Shown here piece by piece: positions 54,162 to 63,027 of a DNA stretch of 64,000 nucleotides. Under the pieces are notes generated by a model. That model ran no database searches. It was not told the DNA's origin and saw only the letters and a list, made by a program, of their open reading frames with translations. Source of the DNA: Streptomyces sp. NBRC 110028 (GTDB taxonomy: Bacteria > Actinomycetota > Actinomycetes > Streptomycetales > Streptomycetaceae); NCBI RefSeq assembly GCF_001417735.1, contig NZ_BBUZ01000050.1, positions 1-64,000 on the forward strand. The letters run 5' to 3'. A program made the translations under genes and the position numbers. How positions within the stretch are numbered: the stretch's first letter is position 1; each line of letters opens with the position of its first letter.

Positions 54162-54176
54162 CATAGTTTCACTATG
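54162..54176. promoter_or_regulatory. Perfect palindrome upstream of the importer leader
   Basis: CATAGT-TTC-ACTATG is a perfect 6-bp inverted repeat in an AT-rich patch, 37 bases upstream of the leader frame. It looks like a repressor operator or part of the promoter. I do not recognise the cognate regulator. Confidence 0.5.
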
Positions 54177-54242
54177 CGAGACAAGGTGTCCGTATGGCGG
54201 CTGACGTGCTTCAGGGCTCATTCGGAAGCATGGAATATCCGC

Positions 54243-54779
54243 TCATGGCGAGAACCGCCTTCCGGGGTGGGGTCGCCGGGCTGGGGTTCGGATGTGCGCC
54301 GGGCCCCGCGCGGCGCGGTAAGCAGGTGGGATGCGCTCGCTCCGGCGATGGCCACCACGAGCATGAGCAGCGGCTGCGGGTTGGATCAGGCTGACCGCGA
54401 CGGCGGACAGCAGCGCCGTCACCGCGGGCTGGATCACGGTCGCCGGGATCCGGGCGGACAGGGCCGAGCCGACCAGCACCCCGGGAATCCCGCCGACCAG
54501 CACCGAACCGGTCAGCGCGAACTGCACCTCGCCGAAGAGCAGGTGGCCAACCGTGGCGGCGCCCACCAGTGGAATGGCCTGCACCATGGCGGTGCCGATG
54601 AGGTGGTTCGGCCGCAGTGTCGGGTAGACCAGCAGCAGCAGGGCGATGATGACCGAGCCCGAGCCGACCGAGGTCGGTCCGACGACGAAGCCGCCGAGGA
54701 TTCCGATGAGCACGGTGAGCACCGGCCGGACACGCGGGGCGGAGCCGGAGCTCTGCGTCTGGTTCGCGTGACGGTCGAG
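54243..54779 (-). pseudogene. TauE/SafE (DUF81) sulfite exporter, N-terminal half lost to IS-A
   Basis: The remaining half reads VLTVLIGILGGFVVGPTSVG, SVIIALLLLVYPTLRPNHLI, TAMVQAIPLVGAATVGHLLF, FALTGSVLVGGIPGVLVGSA: the second repeat of a TauE-type exporter with about four helices. The first repeat is missing where IS-A begins at 54780, and a frameshift after SLIQPAAAAHA replaces the native end. It would have exported sulfite released by desulfonation, consistent with the neighbouring operon, but is now dead. Confidence 0.75.
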
Positions 54780-55637
54780 CCTGTGCCGCTCGAAAAGTCA
54801 TCGCTGCATGTCATGCCGCGTATCTGTACTCGTTGATGAGGCCGCCGAGGATCCGGGTGCGCAGGACTTTGCCGGTGCTGAGGCCAGGCGCCGCGGCGGG
54901 GTGTTCGTGGGCGCCGGGTGGTAGCTGGTTTGGTCGAGGGCTTCGCGTCGGATGCTGCCGATGATGCGCTCGCAGTGCGCGTTCATGCGGGGAGCGCGGG
55001 GGGCACTTTCGAGGATCTCCATCTCCTCGGCCTGGAAGACAGCGTCGAAGGCCCCCCGTACTTGCCACCGCGATCGCGTAACAAGAGGCGCAGTGTCTCG
55101 ATGCGTATGCCCAGGTCGGCGGTAAGATTCCGTGCCTGCTGCACCGCCCGGTCCCGGGTCGGGTGGGCGGTGACCCCGGTGATGTGCAGCCGCCGGGTCC
55201 CCTGCTCGAGGAACACCAGCGCGTACAGCCGTCTGCCGAGCGCGGTGTCGATGTGGAAGAAGTCTGCGGCGACGATGCCCTCGGCTTGCGCGGTCAAGAA
55301 CTCGCGCCAGGTGGGACCTGAACGACGTGGCGCCGGATCGAAGCCCGCTGCGTGCAGGATCTCCCAGACCGTCGAGGCGGCGATCCGATGCCCGAGTCGG
55401 GTCAACTCCCCTTGGATCCGTCGGTGCCCCCACCGCGGATTCTCTCGGGCCAGCCGCATGACGAGCGCCTTGATGGCGGCCGGGGCGGGCGGTCGTCCCG
55501 CGACGGAGGAGCACCGCTGGAACGGTCAGCAGCTTCCGGGTCACCTTGTACAGCAAGGAAACGATCACGCGGACATGGTCCCAGCGGTCTGGCCACACCT
55601 CGCCCGCCTGCGGCGATGACTTTTCGAGCGGCACAGG
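54780..55637 (-). mobile_element. IS-A copy 3, degraded
   Basis: Ends CCTGTGCCGCTCGAAAAGTC (54780) and GACTTTTCGAGCGGCACAGG (ending 55637) are perfect inverted repeats. The 858-bp body keeps pieces of the transposase: VIVSLLYKVTRKLLTVPAVL, MRLARENPRWGHRRIQGELT, AADFFHIDTALGRRLYALVF, NAHCERIIGSIRREALDQ and, in another frame, GGLINEYRYAA. Several frameshifts and deletions make it inactive. It inserted in the transposase at 55638-55919. Confidence 0.8.
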
Positions 55638-55919
55638 CTGCGTCCACTTCTGCTTCACCAGACGCCGGTGCCACGCCAGCAGGGTGCGCGGGGAGACGAT
55701 CCGGCGTTCGCGCAGGGCTTGAGGGATCAGCCGGGTCAGAACGGCGAGCAGCGCGCGGTCCGGCCAGCCGGGCTTGGGCGCGGTGACCTGTCGACGCAGA
55801 ACCGCGAGCTCGTGCCGAAGGATCAGTATCTCCTCATTCTTGGCCGCAGAAGATCGAGACATCAGGAACAGCCACGCGAAGATTCGCGTGCCGATGAGGT
55901 AGACAAGTCGAACCAGCAC
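55638..55919 (-). pseudogene. N-terminal fragment of another rve-type transposase
   Basis: MLVRLVYLIGTRIFAWLFLM, SSAAKNEEILILRHELAVLR and TLLAWHRRLVKQKWT are the start of a transposase of the same superfamily as IS-D, but a different copy. After WT the frame is broken by the IS-A terminus. The 373-residue frame covering 54798-55919 is a chimera of this and IS-A copy 3. Confidence 0.7.
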
Positions 55920-56085
55920 GAGGACTGATCATGCCGGATACCTGCTGGTCAGTTGCGTTGCCTCAGGTCAAACCCGGTGAAGCCATTTTGGAGCGCTACG
56001 GGGCATGGACCACCCACCGCCGGGACGAACGCCCGAACCGCCGCCCATGAGCACCCCTATCCGCGCACCTTATGTCCCGTCGACG

Positions 56086-57300
56086 TCAGGGCGCGACCTT
56101 CCGGTCCTGCATGCACCAGTGTCTGCTTGAGCCCCACGCTATCGCCGCTGCTATGGAGACCGCTGCGAGCGCCACCCAGCCGAGCGCTCGAACTCCGGCG
56201 CTGGCAAGCACAGCGCCACCAGCCAGGGCACCTCCACCGATTCCCAGATTGAAGGCGGCGACGTACCAGGACGAGGCTGTGTCGTGAGCTGTGCCGGCGA
56301 TGCGCAGAACTGTCGCCTGCAAGCACACCGGTGCGGCTGCGAAGGCCATCCCCCAGACGGCGACAGCCGCCACGGTGACGGGTATCAGCGAAGCTCCGAA
56401 TGCCAACAGGCCGATCGCCAGCGCCATCGCCCCAGTGGTCCCGAATATGGCGGCAGACGGCGCGCGGTCCACCCAGAGACCCGCAAGCCACGTGCCGCCG
56501 AGCCCTGTCACACCGTACGTCGCCAGGAGCGCGCTCACTCCGGCGCCGTCCGGTATCCCCGTGCTGTGGAGCAGTGGGGTGACATAGCTGTACAGCGTGA
56601 AGTGGCCAAGCACGAGCACCATCGTGGTCATCACCAACGGGAGGAGACCGGGCAGGCGCAGTGCATGAGGGCCTCGGCCGGCTTGTTGTGGATTTCCTGG
56701 AACCGGCGGAAGCACCCTCATGGCCACTGTCAGCACCAGCAGCGCGGCGAAGGCCACCAGCCAGAAGGCCGCTCGCCAGCCCACAGTGCCGCCCAGCGCA
56801 GCGGTCAGGGGCACGCCGAGGACCAATGCTCCCGAGTTCCCGGCGAAGACGACCGCCGTTGCTCTGCCCGGTCGCTCCGTAGAGGCGAGGGCTGCGGCGT
56901 AACCGGCCACGATGGACCAGAACACGCCGTGCGCGGCACCGCAGACGAGCCGGGCAACAGCCAGCAGCGCAAAATTCGTCGCCGCACCGGAGAGGACCGC
57001 ACCCACGGCGAAGATCCCCACGACCGCGAGAAGGAGGCGCTTCCTCGGCCAGCTCGCGGTCCAAGAGGTCAACGCTGTCGCAGTCATTGCCACCGTGAAG
57101 GCATAGGCCGTGAGCAGCATCCCCGTCCGGGACTCGGACACCTCCAGACTCGTGCTGATCGCGGACAGCAACCCAACAGGGAGCATCTCCGTGGTGACCA
57201 CGATGAAGGTGGCCAGGGCAAGGACCGCCAGGCCGCCGCGGTGCTCTCCCATGGGAACACGCGGAGCTACGGCCTGGCCCTGCACGTCCTTGGTGGTCAT
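56086..57300 (-). CDS. Major facilitator superfamily exporter (DHA1, AraJ/chloramphenicol type)
   Basis: 404 residues, 12 helices. LAVLALATFIVVTTEMLPVG and LLTAYAFTVAMTATALTSWT are the first helices; ARLVCGAAHGVFWSIVAGYA and NSGALVLGVPLTAALGGTVG carry the motif-C-like glycine pattern of drug antiporters. Start ATG 57300 has its stop-side neighbour, a hydrolase, overlapping by four bases. With the divergent MerR regulator and its operator it forms a drug- or metabolite-responsive export unit. The substrate is unknown. Confidence 0.87.
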   Translation of the reverse strand: MTTKDVQGQAVAPRVPMGEHRGGLAVLALATFIVVTTEMLPVGLLSAISTSLEVSESRTGMLLTAYAFTVAMTATALTSWTASWPRKRLLLAVVGIFAVGAVLSGAATNFALLAVARLVCGAAHGVFWSIVAGYAAALASTERPGRATAVVFAGNSGALVLGVPLTAALGGTVGWRAAFWLVAFAALLVLTVAMRVLPPVPGNPQQAGRGPHALRLPGLLPLVMTTMVLVLGHFTLYSYVTPLLHSTGIPDGAGVSALLATYGVTGLGGTWLAGLWVDRAPSAAIFGTTGAMALAIGLLAFGASLIPVTVAAVAVWGMAFAAAPVCLQATVLRIAGTAHDTASSWYVAAFNLGIGGGALAGGAVLASAGVRALGWVALAAVSIAAAIAWGSSRHWCMQDRKVAP

Positions 57301-58106
57301 GCGGACATAGGGCCAAGAGACGCCACGAAACGGCGTACGTGGCCGAGCCAGAGCGCCCGGTTGTCCGCGTCGAGGATGTGTCCCGCTCCGGGCAGTTCGA
57401 TCAGCGTGGCCCCCTGGATTCCCGCAGCGAGGCGGCGGGAACTCTCCGGAAGCACCAGACGGTCTCCCGTCGGCGCGAACACGAGGGTGGGGGCCGTCAC
57501 GCCGGTGAGGTCGCCGCGGACGTCCACGCGGGAGACAAGGTCGAAGTGGTCGAGCATGCCGGGAGGCATCGACGCCTTCACCTGCGCCACCGCCTCCTCC
57601 ATCTCGGTCGGCGACAGCCCGTTCAACTGGCTCTCGGACAGGCACGCCAGGAAAGCCAGCCGGGCCACCTCCTCCCACTCGCCCGCCTTGCCGAGAAGGG
57701 CGATCAGTTGGGAGGCGTGTGCGAGGACCGGATCGGCCACGGGAAACCCTGCCGTGAGCACCAGTCCTGTCACCCGTTCGGGATGGCGGGTCGCGGCGCG
57801 CACCGCGATGGCAGTCCCCAGGGACTCTCCGAGGATGACGAACGTCTCGTGCCCGCGCGCCACAGTGGAGGCGACAAGGGCGTCTGCGAGCTCGTCGGGA
57901 TCGAGCGGTTCCGTTGCGACCGGTGTGCTGCCCGCTCCTGGGTAATGCGGACCGATCAGCGTGTGGTCCCGCGCCAGATCGTCGAGCACCAGCCCGAAGT
58001 TGCCTTCGATACCGCCGCCGGCACCGTGCGCCAGCAGCAGGGCAGGGCCGCTGCCCTGCACGTACACATCAAGATTCCGTTCAAGAACGGCCTGTTCAGC
58101 ACTCAT
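57297..58106 (-). CDS. Alpha/beta hydrolase
   Basis: 269 residues. GPALLLAHGAGGGIEGNFGL is the oxyanion segment, GESLGTAIAVRAATRHPERV the nucleophile elbow (Ser in GESLG), APTLVFAPTGDRLVLP the acid, and PGAGHILDADNR the His. A GTG two codons upstream (58112) is an alternative start. First gene of the pair with the MFS exporter, 27 bases from the MerR operator, so its expression is probably induced with the exporter. Confidence 0.87.
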   Translation of the reverse strand: MSAEQAVLERNLDVYVQGSGPALLLAHGAGGGIEGNFGLVLDDLARDHTLIGPHYPGAGSTPVATEPLDPDELADALVASTVARGHETFVILGESLGTAIAVRAATRHPERVTGLVLTAGFPVADPVLAHASQLIALLGKAGEWEEVARLAFLACLSESQLNGLSPTEMEEAVAQVKASMPPGMLDHFDLVSRVDVRGDLTGVTAPTLVFAPTGDRLVLPESSRRLAAGIQGATLIELPGAGHILDADNRALWLGHVRRFVASLGPMSA

Positions 58107-58120
58107 GGACACGACGCTAA

Positions 58121-58142
58121 ACTCCGACACCAATGTCAGAGT
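58121..58142. promoter_or_regulatory. MerR-type operator between hydrolase and MerR genes
   Basis: ACTCCGACA-CCAA-TGTCAGAGT is a near-perfect dyad (one mismatch). On the minus strand TTGACT lies just before it and TTTAGCGT just after, which places the dyad in a 19- to 20-base spacer, the hallmark of promoters remodelled by MerR-family activators. Confidence 0.7.
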
Positions 58143-58168
58143 CAAGTCGCCGGGAGAGGCAGCACCCC

Positions 58169-58588
58169 ATGCGTATGAAGGAGATGGTCCAGCGGACTGG
58201 AGTGCACGAACGACTCCTGCGCTACTACGAACAGCAGGGGCTGCTCGCCCCGACCCGACTTCCCAGCGGATACCGGGAGTACAGCGACGCAGACGTGGAG
58301 GCAGTGCGCCGTATCCGTAACCTCCTGACGGCCGGTCTGTCCACCACCGTGATCGCTCAAGTTCTGCCCTGTGTTGCCGACGACAGCGACCGCCTGGTCC
58401 CTACGTGTCCGGACCTGGTCCGCCGACTCCAAGGCGAACGGCAGCGGATTACACAGGAGATCGAGGCTCTTCAGACATCGAGGGCCATGCTGGACACGGT
58501 GCTCGACGCAGCTCCGTCAGCCTTCGCGAGCGAACAGCCTACGGGGTGTAGCACCCTCCCCGGCAGCCGCTTGATCTGCTCGGAATAG
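58169..58588 (+). CDS. MerR-family transcriptional regulator
   Basis: 139 residues. Winged HTH: MKEMVQRTGVHERLLRYYEQ, QGLLAPTRLPSGYREYSDAD, VRRIRNLLTAGLSTTVIAQV. A helix then leads to a coiled-coil dimerisation region (RRLQGERQRITQEIEALQTS). No metal-binding Cys triad typical of metal sensors is evident (LPCVADDSDRLVPTCPD has two Cys), so a drug sensor like TipA/BmrR-short is more likely. The tail after DAAPSAFASEQ seems to run into recombinase-derived DNA and may not be native. GGGAGAGG before ATG 58169 supports this start. Confidence 0.87.
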   Translation: MRMKEMVQRTGVHERLLRYYEQQGLLAPTRLPSGYREYSDADVEAVRRIRNLLTAGLSTTVIAQVLPCVADDSDRLVPTCPDLVRRLQGERQRITQEIEALQTSRAMLDTVLDAAPSAFASEQPTGCSTLPGSRLICSE

Positions 58589-58602
58589 CCGGCCTGCCAG
58601 CC

Positions 58603-58762
58603 CGGATGAACTCCGCCAGGGCCGTGAAGACGTGGAAGACCAGGCGGTCGCCGGGCGTGGTCGTGTCGAGCGCTTCGTACAGCGAGGTGAATCCGATGCC
58701 GCGCTTGCGCAGGCCGGACACGATCGCGATGAGGTCCTGGATGGAGCGGCCGAGCCTGTGGG
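58603..58762 (-). pseudogene. Serine recombinase (resolvase/invertase) fragment
   Basis: Reading SGTHRLGRSIQDLIAIVSGL, RKRGIGFTSLYEALDTTTPG and LVFHVFTALAEFIR gives the middle of a small serine recombinase (GI-FTSL-E-DTTTPGG-L-FHVFAALAEFER). Both ends are missing: the catalytic Ser domain start and the DNA-binding end. The piece lies between the MerR gene and IS-E. Confidence 0.7.
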
Positions 58763-59235
58763 TGCCGGAAACGGTGTCACTCTATGCGACCTGCGTGTAT
58801 TCGTGGATGAGGCCGTCGAGTCGAAGGACTCGAGTGTTGTCGGTGGCGGTGGGTGGTTCGGGCTCGCTGAGTAGGTCCGGCGCCCGTTGTCCGAGGGATC
58901 GGTGTGGCCGGTGTTGGTTGTAATGATCTGTGTACTCACTGACGACGAGGCGTAGGTGGCGCTCTCCCGTGATCAGGATGCGGTCGGTTGCCTCGCGTCG
59001 GCATGGGCCGATCCAGCGTTCCGCGATGGCGTTCATCCGGGGTACCTGGGGCAGCGTTGGAAGGACGTGCACGCCGATGGCCTGGAAGATGGCGTCGAAG
59101 TTGTCGGTGAAGTATGCGCCGCGATCCCGGATGAGGAACTTGATCGACTCGGCGTGGTCGCCGGGGTCCATGAGGTAGTTCCGGGCTTGCTGGGTGATCC
59201 AGGGGCCGGTCGGGTGTCGGGTGATCGAACCAGCG
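58763..59235 (-). pseudogene. IS-E remnant: C-terminal part of an rve-type transposase
   Basis: KFLIRDRGAYFTDNFDAIF, PRMNAIAERWIGPCRREATD and HYNQHRPHRSLGQ are the second half of a DDE core (second Asp and Glu present). It ends GLIHEYTQVA-stop at 58782, with a terminal repeat starting near GGAAACGGTGTCACT. The N-terminal half is missing beyond about 59235. It is a fifth, distinct group of this transposase superfamily. Confidence 0.7.
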
Positions 59236-59249
59236 CGTTTTGCTCCTTG

Positions 59250-62042
59250 TCAGTCGGGGGCGAGGACGCCGGGGCGCCGTTGTTCCGTCCAGATGTACTT
59301 GCCTGTTGCGGTGAACCGGGCGCCCCAGCGGTAGGAGAGGGCGGCGACGAGCTGCAATCCCCGGCCGCCCTCGTCGTTGTCGCCGGCGTGCCGGATGCGA
59401 GGGGTGGCCGGGCTGCCGTCGGACACTTCGCAGATGAGGGTCCGGCCGCGCAGCATACGCAGATGGACCGGCCCGTCGGCGTGCCGGATCACGTTGCCGA
59501 CCAGCTCGCTGACGAGCAGCTCGGTGGTCATCGACAGCTCCTCCAGGTCCCAGTCGCCCAACTGAGCGCGCACCAGTTTGCGGGCCTGGCCTGCGGCTAG
59601 GGGGTTCTCCGGCAATGACCAGGAGGCCATGTCGCCCGGGTCCAGTGCATGGGTGCACGCCACCAGCAGGGCCGCGTCGTCGAGGTGCGGTTCCCCGAGC
59701 GGCAGCAGATTCGCGGTGACTCGGTGACAGAGGTCTTCGAGACGCACGGAGTCGCCGCCCGGGCCCGACGGGTACGGGGTGTGACCCGTCGGCGGGCGGG
59801 ATGCGGCCGCGGTGACGGAACGGCCGAGCTCTGCCATGCCCGCGTCGATGTCCGTAGCGGGCGACTCGACCAGCCCGTCGGTGTACATCACCACTAGGCT
59901 CTCGGGGGGCAGCACGAGTTCCACGGTGTGCAGCGGAGGCTGGACCAGGCCGAGCGGGGGGCTCGGATCAAGGGGCGGGAAGTAGGCGCTCCCGTTCGGG
60001 TGGAGGATCGCCGGCGGCGGATGACCGGCGCTGGCGAAGGCGAGCGTGCAGTTCGTCGGGTCGTAGACCGCGTACAGGCATGTGGCGCTGGAGGCGCCGC
60101 CGAGGGTGTTGACCAGGCTGTCGAGGCGGGTGAGTAGTTCGTCGGGCGGCACGTCGAGATCAGCCAGGGTACGCACGGCGGCTCGCAGGCGTCCCATGGT
60201 GACAGCCTCGGAGACCCCGTGACCCATGACATCGCCGATGACGAGGGCCACGCGTTCGGACGGCAGGGGGATGACGTCGTACCAGTCGCCGCCGACTTCG
60301 GCGTCCGGACCGGCCGGGATATATCGGGCCGCCGCGGAGACCGCCGGGAGCACCGGTAGCGTCTGGGGTAGCAGGCCCCGCTGGAGTTCCTGGGCCCGGG
60401 AGTGCTCGGCGTCGTAGAGCCGGGCGCGTTCGAAGGCATGGGCGACCAGTCCGGCCAGCGCGACCAGCAGCGTGCGTTCCTCGTCCTTCAGGGTCCGGGG
60501 AGTGTCGAAGGCGATGACGCAGTAGCCGACGGACCGGCCCGAGGCGATCAGGGGCAGGAACGCCCACGCCTGTTTGCCGCCCCGGGCGCGTAGGTCGGAC
60601 AGGTGCGGATATCGTTTGTCGTATTCGCGGGCCGATGAGATGAACATCGGGGTGCGGCTGCGCAGCGCGTCCGTGGCGGGCGACATGGCGTCGAGACCGA
60701 TGGTGTCGAACAAGTCGATGAACTCCTTCGGATAGCCGAAGGACCCGACCACGTGCAGCCGCCGCCCGTCGATGGCCGCGGTCACCAGGGCGGTCGCGCC
60801 GAAAAGCGGGAGGACGGGGACGGCCATCGCCTTCACGACGTCTGAGACGGTGAGTGCCTGGGCAAGTCCTTCGGTGAGTTCGGCGATCCGGGCGGCGCGT
60901 TGCTCCATCCTCTGTGCCGCGCTGATCTGCTCCGCCGGGTCCGGTTTCCCGGTGTTCCCAGCCAGGAAGCCGTCAGGCGTGGGCCGCAAGGGTTTTTCCG
61001 TGGCGTCGCGCGTGGCCCTGGTCCAAGTGACGTCCCAGACGGTTCCGGCCAGCCGGGCCACGCCGCCTCCGGTGCCGGGTGCGGCGTGGCCGCGGCCTTC
61101 GACCCACGCCGTTCCGCCGTCCGGGCGGTGCACCCGGTACTCAGCGACGTAGTCGCCACCGCCCGCCACGGCGTGCTCGGCGGCAGCGCGCGTGACGGGG
61201 GCGTCGTCGGGGTGCACGGCGGAGAACCAGGTTTCGGCCCGTTCGTCATAAGTGTCCCGGCTCAGCCCCATGACCCACAGTGCGGTGTCGTCGGCGACAA
61301 CCCGGTCGGCACCTGGGTCCCAGTCCCAGAGTCCGACGTTCATCTCCCGGATGTTCTCCGGGACGCGTGAGAAGGGGTTCGGTCGCCGTACCGCAGGGAG
61401 GGTTCCGGTGGCGACGTGGAGCCAGCGGTCGTCGGTCGCGGCTGCCAGCTCACCGAGAAACCGCTGGTCAGAACCGGACAGCGGCTCCGGCAGCGCCATG
61501 AGCACGCTCAGCACACCCTGCGGGTGCCCGGGCCCGGTCAGCGGAACGCCGATCACTCCGGCGGCCAGGGGGAATGCCCTCCAGCGGGGCGGACGCGACG
61601 GATCGAGAGGCAACCTGACCAATCGCCCCTCGCGGAGGGCCACCACCGGGCCGTCCCGTGCGGCAGACGGCAGTTCCTCCCGGGCTCCGGCCTCTTCCAG
61701 CGGCAGGCCGTCCCGCGCGGCAGCCGCTTGCGGCGGCGAATCCTCCCGCCTGCCTGCCACGTCAAGCGGCAGATCGTCCCAGGCTCGGGCCGCGTCCGGT
61801 GACAAGCCGCATGCAGCGACCAACCGGAGCCGGTCGCCTTCACGCACGTGGGCGACGCCGCCGAGGCCACCGAGTCCAGCCACCACCTGATGGAGGACGA
61901 AAGGCAGAAGCTCGGCCTCGCTCAGGGCGCCGACGGCCGCCGCCATGCGCAGCCTCGGTGCGTCCGGCTCCACCTCCTGGGACCCCGAGTGCTCTTCGTC
62001 CACCACTGACTCCCGGTCCTGTTCTCCGGTTCGCATAGGCAT
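59250..62042 (-). CDS. GAF/PAS sensor with SpoIIE phosphatase and HATPase domains
   Basis: 930 residues. N-terminal GAF-like domain (about 30-215), PAS domain (about 235-335: VGLWDWDPGADRVVADDTAL, WFSAVHPDDAPVT, YRVHRPDGGTAWVEG), second GAF (about 400-545), PP2C/SpoIIE phosphatase (about 560-760: LQRGLLPQTLPV, EVGGDWYDVIPL, GDVMGHGVSEAVTMGRLR, VVMYTDGLVE) and C-terminal HATPase (LVSELVGNVIRHADGPVHLR, DEGGRGLQLVAAL). It would both dephosphorylate an anti-anti-sigma factor and act as kinase. TATAAT lies at 62046-62041 over the first ATG, so the real start may be ATG 62036 or GTG downstream. Confidence 0.9.
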   Translation of the reverse strand: MPMRTGEQDRESVVDEEHSGSQEVEPDAPRLRMAAAVGALSEAELLPFVLHQVVAGLGGLGGVAHVREGDRLRLVAACGLSPDAARAWDDLPLDVAGRREDSPPQAAAARDGLPLEEAGAREELPSAARDGPVVALREGRLVRLPLDPSRPPRWRAFPLAAGVIGVPLTGPGHPQGVLSVLMALPEPLSGSDQRFLGELAAATDDRWLHVATGTLPAVRRPNPFSRVPENIREMNVGLWDWDPGADRVVADDTALWVMGLSRDTYDERAETWFSAVHPDDAPVTRAAAEHAVAGGGDYVAEYRVHRPDGGTAWVEGRGHAAPGTGGGVARLAGTVWDVTWTRATRDATEKPLRPTPDGFLAGNTGKPDPAEQISAAQRMEQRAARIAELTEGLAQALTVSDVVKAMAVPVLPLFGATALVTAAIDGRRLHVVGSFGYPKEFIDLFDTIGLDAMSPATDALRSRTPMFISSAREYDKRYPHLSDLRARGGKQAWAFLPLIASGRSVGYCVIAFDTPRTLKDEERTLLVALAGLVAHAFERARLYDAEHSRAQELQRGLLPQTLPVLPAVSAAARYIPAGPDAEVGGDWYDVIPLPSERVALVIGDVMGHGVSEAVTMGRLRAAVRTLADLDVPPDELLTRLDSLVNTLGGASSATCLYAVYDPTNCTLAFASAGHPPPAILHPNGSAYFPPLDPSPPLGLVQPPLHTVELVLPPESLVVMYTDGLVESPATDIDAGMAELGRSVTAAASRPPTGHTPYPSGPGGDSVRLEDLCHRVTANLLPLGEPHLDDAALLVACTHALDPGDMASWSLPENPLAAGQARKLVRAQLGDWDLEELSMTTELLVSELVGNVIRHADGPVHLRMLRGRTLICEVSDGSPATPRIRHAGDNDEGGRGLQLVAALSYRWGARFTATGKYIWTEQRRPGVLAPD

Positions 62043-62207
62043 TATATCCGCTGATTTTACAGCAAACAGCTCTTATCATTTCATTCGCTTCAGATGATGT
62101 TGGCGCGAAGCAGGAACTCGCAGGCCAGCCGTACCGGCGGATTGAAGGTTCCCCTTGATCGTGGACATCTGGAGACTGGGACGAGGTTCCAGAGGGAGTA
62201 GTGCCAG

Positions 62208-62484
62208 GTGAGACGTCAGTACTCGAAGCGGTATTCGGAGGAGTCCCAAGCGGGACGCGATCGCGTTGGCCCGCTCCTCCAGCAAGACGATCACGGAGGT
62301 CGCGCGGGATCTTGGGGTGAGTCCTGAGAGCCTGCGCGGCTGGGTCAAGCGTGACCGGATCGACCGCGGTGAGGGTGGGCCGGGCGAGCTGACCAGCGCC
62401 GAGCGTGAAGAGTTCACACGGCTGCGCCGGCAGAACGCCGAGCAGCAGAAGACGATCGAGATCCTGAGAAAAGCCGCGGCCTTC
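62208..62484 (+). pseudogene. IS3 OrfA, first exon, frameshifted
   Basis: GTG start at 62208 (VRRQYSKRYSEE), then a one-base insertion in GAGGAGTCCCAAGCGGG changes frame before RDAIALARSSSKTITEVARD, LGVSPESLRGWVKRDR and RRQNAEQQKTIEILRKAAAF. This is the helix-turn-helix/leucine-zipper protein that starts IS3 transposition. After KAAAF the group II intron begins; the coding continues FARDSDR-stop at 63809. Confidence 0.8.
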
Positions 62485-63027
62485 GTGCGTCCTGAACGGA
62501 AAGGAACTACCGATGTAGGAAGGTAGCGCCTAAGGGCTGTCCCGCAATCCCCAGCGGGCTCCCGACGCCAGCTACGGCCACTCGCTGCGTTGTGCTGCAC
62601 AAGTGATGAGGGCCCCTCGGAGTCGCCCGGCGGAGGGGGCTCCAAACCGCCTCCGGTTGCATTGGCTGAAGACCGTCGTGATGAGCGCAGGAGGAAAGGC
62701 GTTTCTGTCGGAACGTCAGGTGGGGATCGGGGAGGCGAACGCAAGTGAACCACTGCTGAATGCTTGGACGGCATCAAAACCGAGGCTTGAAGGCGCCGAG
62801 GGGTGAGCCTGGCGGGCGATCCGCTTACTGGCCAGGCGGTGTCCGGCGTGAAGGTGGCGCCAGCCCGGTCTGCGGCACTCGTGCGGAACAGGAGAAGGCG
62901 TGCTCGTGCACGCTGGCGGACCGGCTCGTAGTAGCGAGGAAGCTCCTGTAATGGGGGTGGAGCGAAGGGGCCGGGGCGCTCGTGGCTCGTTCATTCGATC
63001 AACCGGACGTTCTCCGGGAGGAGTCTC

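Noticed and set aside
54798-55919. 373-residue open frame resembling one transposase
   Set aside because: It joins the N-terminus of one transposase to frame-shifted parts of IS-A copy 3; the IS-A terminal repeat at 55637 proves the fusion is accidental.
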